A stretch of DNA of 64,000 nucleotides, from assembly GCA_963764315.1 (NCBI GenBank), contig CAVXSB010000002.1:124001-188000 (forward strand). The letters run 5' to 3'. Position 1 is the first letter of the stretch. Each line of letters starts with the position of its first letter. Below the pieces are notes generated by a model, which was not told the origin of the DNA, made no database searches, and saw only the letters and a program-made list of their open reading frames with translations. Positions 61,098-64,000 of the stretch are shown piece by piece. The translations under genes were made by a program, and so were the position numbers. Origin of the DNA: DATLWN01 sp963764315 (GTDB lineage: Bacteria > Pseudomonadota > Zetaproteobacteria > Mariprofundales > Mariprofundaceae).

Positions 61098-62150
61098 TCA
61101 GATGGCACCGCCGCCGAACAGCCGCTTGTTGCTCGCGACCTCCAGCGCCGCCTGCTGCGTGATCTTGCGTCCCTTGACCAGCTCCTGCAGATGCACATCT
61201 AGGGTCTGCATGCCCTCGCGCATCGCCGTTTGCATCACCGACACCATCTGCGGCACCTTGTTCTCGCGAATCAGGTTCCGGATGGCCGGCGTGCCCAGCA
61301 TGATCTCGTAGGCGGCGACGCGACCGGAGCCATCCGCCGTCTTGATCAGGGTCTGAGAGATCACAGCGCGCAGCGATTCGGACAGCATGGCGCGCACCAT
61401 GTCCTTCTCCGCGGCGGGGAACACATCGATGATACGGTCGATGGTTTTCGGTGCCGAGGAGGTGTGCAGGGTGCCGAACACCATATGGCCGGTCTCCGCC
61501 GCCGTCAGTGCCAGGCGGATGGTTTCCAGATCGCGCAGCTCGCCGACGAGGACGACGTCCGGGTCCTCGCGCAGGGCGCTGCGCAGGGCGTTGGAGAAGG
61601 AGCGCGTATGTGCCCCCAGTTCGCGCTGCGACACCAGGCTGGCCTTGGAGCGGTGCACGAACTCGATGGGATCCTCGATGGTCAGGATATGGCCGCGTTC
61701 GTTCTGATTGCGGTGGTCGACCATGGACGCCAGCGTCGTCGACTTGCCGGAGCCGGTGGGGCCGGTGACCAGACAGATGCCGCGCGGCGTCATGGCGATG
61801 TCCTTGAAGATGGCCGGGCTCTTCAGCTGATCGAAGGTGAATACCTCGTTCGGAATGACGCGGAAGGCGGCGCTGATGCCCCGGTTCTGGGCGAAGACGT
61901 TGACGCGGAAGCGGGCGATATCGCCGAGCGAGAACGAAAAATCCAGCTCCAGATGCTCCTCGAACAGCTTGCGCTGGGTGTCGTTCATGATGTCGTAGAG
62001 CATGGACTGCACCTCGCGCGCCTGCAGTGGCGGCATCTTGATGCGTGTCATGTCTCCGTGGATGCGGATCAGCGGCGGTTCGCCGGAGGAGATGTGTAGG
62101 TCAGAGGCATTGTTCTTGACGGTGAAGGCGAGCAATTCCGAAACGTCCAT
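61098..62150 (-). CDS. pilT: type IV pilus twitching motility ATPase PilT
   Basis: The main pilus retraction motor, 350 residues. It shows NNASDLHISSGEPPLIRIHG, RFRVNVFAQNRG, Walker A GPTGSGKST at 130-138, ILTIEDPIEFVHRSKASLV, VVLVGELRDLETIRLAL, MVFGTLHTSSAPKTIDRIID and the AIRNLIRE box typical of PilT. It leads a pilT-pilU-third ATPase unit on the minus strand. Start codon ends at 62150. Confidence 0.95.
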   Translation of the reverse strand: MDVSELLAFTVKNNASDLHISSGEPPLIRIHGDMTRIKMPPLQAREVQSMLYDIMNDTQRKLFEEHLELDFSFSLGDIARFRVNVFAQNRGISAAFRVIPNEVFTFDQLKSPAIFKDIAMTPRGICLVTGPTGSGKSTTLASMVDHRNQNERGHILTIEDPIEFVHRSKASLVSQRELGAHTRSFSNALRSALREDPDVVLVGELRDLETIRLALTAAETGHMVFGTLHTSSAPKTIDRIIDVFPAAEKDMVRAMLSESLRAVISQTLIKTADGSGRVAAYEIMLGTPAIRNLIRENKVPQMVSVMQTAMREGMQTLDVHLQELVKGRKITQQAALEVASNKRLFGGGAI

Positions 62151-62222
62151 GATCTCCCCGCGGCCCGATGTGGCGTGCTTTGCAGCATAGGAGCAGGGTC
62201 CTGGCGCCGCAAGCGATGCAGA

Positions 62223-63215
62223 TCACTGAGTATCGATGGGCGTAAATCGTTTGGCCATGCCGGGGGTCATGTGAAGCTGCCCCCGGCTGTCGACGATCAG
62301 GCCGTCGAATCCGAGTCTGGCGATCAGCGGCAGTCCCCTGGGGCCCATGACGAACAGTGCCGTACTCCAGGCATCGGACAGGATGCCCGAGGGGGCGATG
62401 ATGGTGGCGCTTTCCACGCCGCGGGCGGGGCGGCCCGAGGCGGGGTCCAGAATGTGGTGGTAGCGCTTCTCCTTGTACATGAAGAAATGCTGGTAATCCC
62501 CCGATGTGGATATGCTTTCACCGTTATGAAGGTCGACGGACCCGAGCATGTCGGCCTGGCGCCGGGGATGCTTGATGCCGATATGCCAGGGCCGTTGCCC
62601 GTGGCTGCCGATCACCCTGAGATTGCCGCCGGCGTTGATGATGGCATTGGTGATACCGTGGCGCTGCAGCACGGCGATGCCCCGGTCGACGATATAGCCC
62701 TTGCCGATGCCGCCGAAATCGAGCTGGCAGACGGTATCGGCGCGCTGCCAGGCGTTGCCCTGGCGGCTCAGACAACGGGCCGTGGCCATGTTCCGGCGGA
62801 TGGCCGTTTCCGGCGGCGGGGCGGTGGGGGGCGGTTGCAGCGAGAAGCCCCACAGGACGTCCAGGGCGCCGAGCGCCGGGTCGAAGGCGCCATGGCTCTG
62901 CCGGTAAACCTGCATGGCGGCCTCAAGCACCGTCTCGGCGGGCGGGGCGAGGCGCATCGGCGTGCCGGGGATCGAGGCGTTGAAGGCCTTGACGGAATCG
63001 CCATGATCGCCGTAGATCGTCAGGGCGTCGGCCAGGGATTGCATGGTGTCGGCGGCGTCTTTCACGGCGGCTGCGGCGTCGGCCTTGTCGGTGCCCATGA
63101 CGGTGAAGGTGATGATGGTGCCCATCATGAAGCGCGTTTCCTTGTAGGCGGCCGGTCCCGCATGGCAGGAGGTCAGCATCAGCAGCAGCGCAATACACCG
63201 GATACAGAGGGGCAT
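62223..63215 (-). CDS. apbE: FAD:protein FMN transferase ApbE, lipoprotein
   Basis: It attaches FMN covalently to flavoproteins (for example Na+-NQR or Rnf subunits) in the periplasm. The 330 residues begin with a lipoprotein signal (CIALLLMLTSCHAG) when started at 63215; a longer frame lacks it. Motifs are FMMGTIITFTVMG, LDFGGIGKGYIVDRG, NAGGNLRVIG, STSGDYQHFF, HHILDPASGRPA and SGILSDAWSTALFVMG, which hold FAD and Mg. The flavoprotein target is not in the window. Confidence 0.93.
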   Translation of the reverse strand: MPLCIRCIALLLMLTSCHAGPAAYKETRFMMGTIITFTVMGTDKADAAAAVKDAADTMQSLADALTIYGDHGDSVKAFNASIPGTPMRLAPPAETVLEAAMQVYRQSHGAFDPALGALDVLWGFSLQPPPTAPPPETAIRRNMATARCLSRQGNAWQRADTVCQLDFGGIGKGYIVDRGIAVLQRHGITNAIINAGGNLRVIGSHGQRPWHIGIKHPRRQADMLGSVDLHNGESISTSGDYQHFFMYKEKRYHHILDPASGRPARGVESATIIAPSGILSDAWSTALFVMGPRGLPLIARLGFDGLIVDSRGQLHMTPGMAKRFTPIDTQ

Positions 63216-63284
63216 GCGGGCATTGTGGCGACGTCGGGTGCGCTGACAAGCGAAAGCTGGACAGCCTCCCCAATGCACATGGGG

Positions 63285-63313
63285 TTGCGTAAGGGCGGGT
63301 CAAGGCGGATAAT
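63285..63313 (+). promoter_or_regulatory. candidate promoter of erpA
   Basis: TTGCGT (63285-63290) and GATAAT (63308-63313) are spaced 17 bases. Just upstream is the inverted repeat CCCCA-7-TGGGG (63268-63284), a possible operator. The gap separates divergent apbE and erpA. Confidence 0.45.
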
Positions 63314-63338
63314 GCACAAAGATTGCTATGTTGAGAGT

Positions 63339-63707
63339 ATGCCCATGTCGCTGAGTCTGACCGAAACCGCCGCCAACAAGATCCACGCCCTCCTGGCCAA
63401 CGAGGAGAACGGCGGGCTGCATCTGCGTATCTTCGTGTCCGGTGGTGGTTGCTCCGGCTTCCAGTACGGCTTTTCCTTCGACGATGCCGTCGGCGACAAC
63501 GATCAGGTCATCGAAAGCCGGGAGGTCAAACTGCTGGTCGATCCGATGAGCCTGGATTTGCTGAACGGCGCCGAGGTCGACTACCAGGAGAGCATCCAGG
63601 GCGCCTCCTTCGTCATCCGCAATCCCAACGCCGCATCCACCTGCGGCTGTGGCAAGTCCTTCACCCCTTCCGAGTCGAGCGGCGGCTGCGCCAACGCCGG
63701 CTATTAA
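63339..63707 (+). CDS. erpA: iron-sulfur cluster insertion protein, ErpA type
   Basis: An A-type Fe-S carrier of 122 residues. The three cluster cysteines are in SGGGCSGFQYGFSFD and ASTCGCGKSF. LLVDPMSLDLLNGAEVDY and SIQGASFVIRNPNA are family blocks. The N-terminus LSLTETAANKIHALL fits a start at ATG 63339 or 63345. It likely delivers clusters to enzymes such as those of isoprenoid synthesis, quinolinate synthase and dihydroxy-acid dehydratase found in this window. The short Gly/Ser-rich tail (SSGGCANAGY) carries an extra Cys. Confidence 0.92.
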   Translation: MPMSLSLTETAANKIHALLANEENGGLHLRIFVSGGGCSGFQYGFSFDDAVGDNDQVIESREVKLLVDPMSLDLLNGAEVDYQESIQGASFVIRNPNAASTCGCGKSFTPSESSGGCANAGY

Positions 63708-63751
63708 CGGTGTCCGAATCCCGTATCTCTACGGCCTCCCTGTAAGCTGAC

Positions 63752-64000
63752 ATGTCTGACCTTGCGCTGCAGGTCGAGGGCCTGTCCAAGGTCTATGGCA
63801 ACGGCAAGACGGCCCTGCATGGCGTGGACCTCGCGGTCCCAGCTGGCAGCTTCTATGCGCTTCTGGGCCCGAACGGCGCCGGCAAGTCCACGCTGATCAA
63901 CATCCTGGCCGACATCGTGCGGCCCACGGCCGGTTGGGCGCGTTTTTTCGGCCATGACATCTTCGCCGAGCGGGCCTGGTGCAAACGGCGCATGGGCATC
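63752..64000 (+). CDS. ABC transporter ATP-binding protein, truncated by window edge
   Basis: The first 83 residues of an ABC ATPase: VEGLSKVYGNGKTALHGVDL, Walker A LLGPNGAGKSTLINILAD, and VRPTAGWARFFGHDI. The pattern is typical of ABC-2 type exporters of the YadG group, but the signature, Walker B and any partner permease lie beyond the window. Start ATG 63752 is 44 bases after the erpA stop. Confidence 0.85.
   Translation, partial: MSDLALQVEGLSKVYGNGKTALHGVDLAVPAGSFYALLGPNGAGKSTLINILADIVRPTAGWARFFGHDIFAERAWCKRRMGI

Noticed and set aside
62175..63338. Upstream extension of the erpA frame (about 390 codons)
   Set aside because: It is antisense to apbE and the extension lacks any family features; ErpA is a short protein.
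1..64000. tRNA, rRNA, CRISPR arrays, insertion sequences, attachment sites
   Set aside because: No cloverleaf, rRNA-like segment, regular spaced repeats, transposase or integrase was seen in reading both strands.

Overview
The window is a dense, GC-rich bacterial chromosome segment. Many genes overlap by an ATGA, GTGA or TGATG junction. It carries Gram-negative envelope genes (lpxD/A/I/B, bamA, skp, rseP), type IV pilus retraction ATPases, and the yceD-rpmF-plsX-fabHDG-acpP-fabF order usual in Gamma- and Betaproteobacteria. It uses LpxI, better known from Alphaproteobacteria, in place of LpxH. I infer a member of Pseudomonadota, possibly a deep-branching or chemolithotrophic lineage (Zetaproteobacteria is one candidate), but the sequence does not prove this.

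Layout. 1-9530: 3' end of trmB, a DUF4438 protein, a secreted retropepsin-like protease, a nitrilase-family amidase, DUF1841, a small membrane protein, and an AddB-like/AddA-like pair for double-strand-break processing. 9567-12330: ribE-ribBA-ribH-nusB. 12327-15938 (minus): LOG-family protein, OmpA-like protein, nadA. 16067-17916: ilvD, broken near its 3' end by a 2-base insertion. 17917-19000: an AT-richer patch with two small membrane-protein genes (one of 33 codons on the minus strand with its own terminator) and a GDCCVxC cysteine-rich protein. 19090-25019: secreted or lipoprotein hypotheticals, an AcuI/YhdH reductase, an orphan LuxR-type response regulator, and a broken small membrane gene.

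25029-31791 is the sensory region. It has three copies of a stand-alone Aer-type PAS protein, one of them decayed. Two copies sit directly upstream of paralogous PAS-histidine kinases that carry a Cys/His-rich insert in the ATPase domain. yaiI and recQ lie within this region. 31944-35943: ergothioneine genes egtB-egtD, a frameshifted GFA-family gene, a c-type cytochrome and an M50 protease.

36219-50571 is one long operon-like run joining translation (rpsB, tsf, frr), UMP kinase, isoprenoid and phospholipid precursors (uppS, cdsA, dxr), envelope proteolysis and assembly (rseP, bamA, skp) and lipid A synthesis (lpxD, fabZ, lpxA, lpxI, lpxB). 50650-58825 is the fatty-acid/phospholipid cluster followed by pabB and plsC. 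58829-62150 (minus) holds three PilT-family ATPases in tandem. The window closes with apbE, erpA and the start of an ABC transporter ATPase.

At least three otherwise well-conserved genes (ilvD, the GFA gene, pilU) carry single indels, and a fourth small gene probably does. Sequence or assembly error must be considered alongside real mutation.
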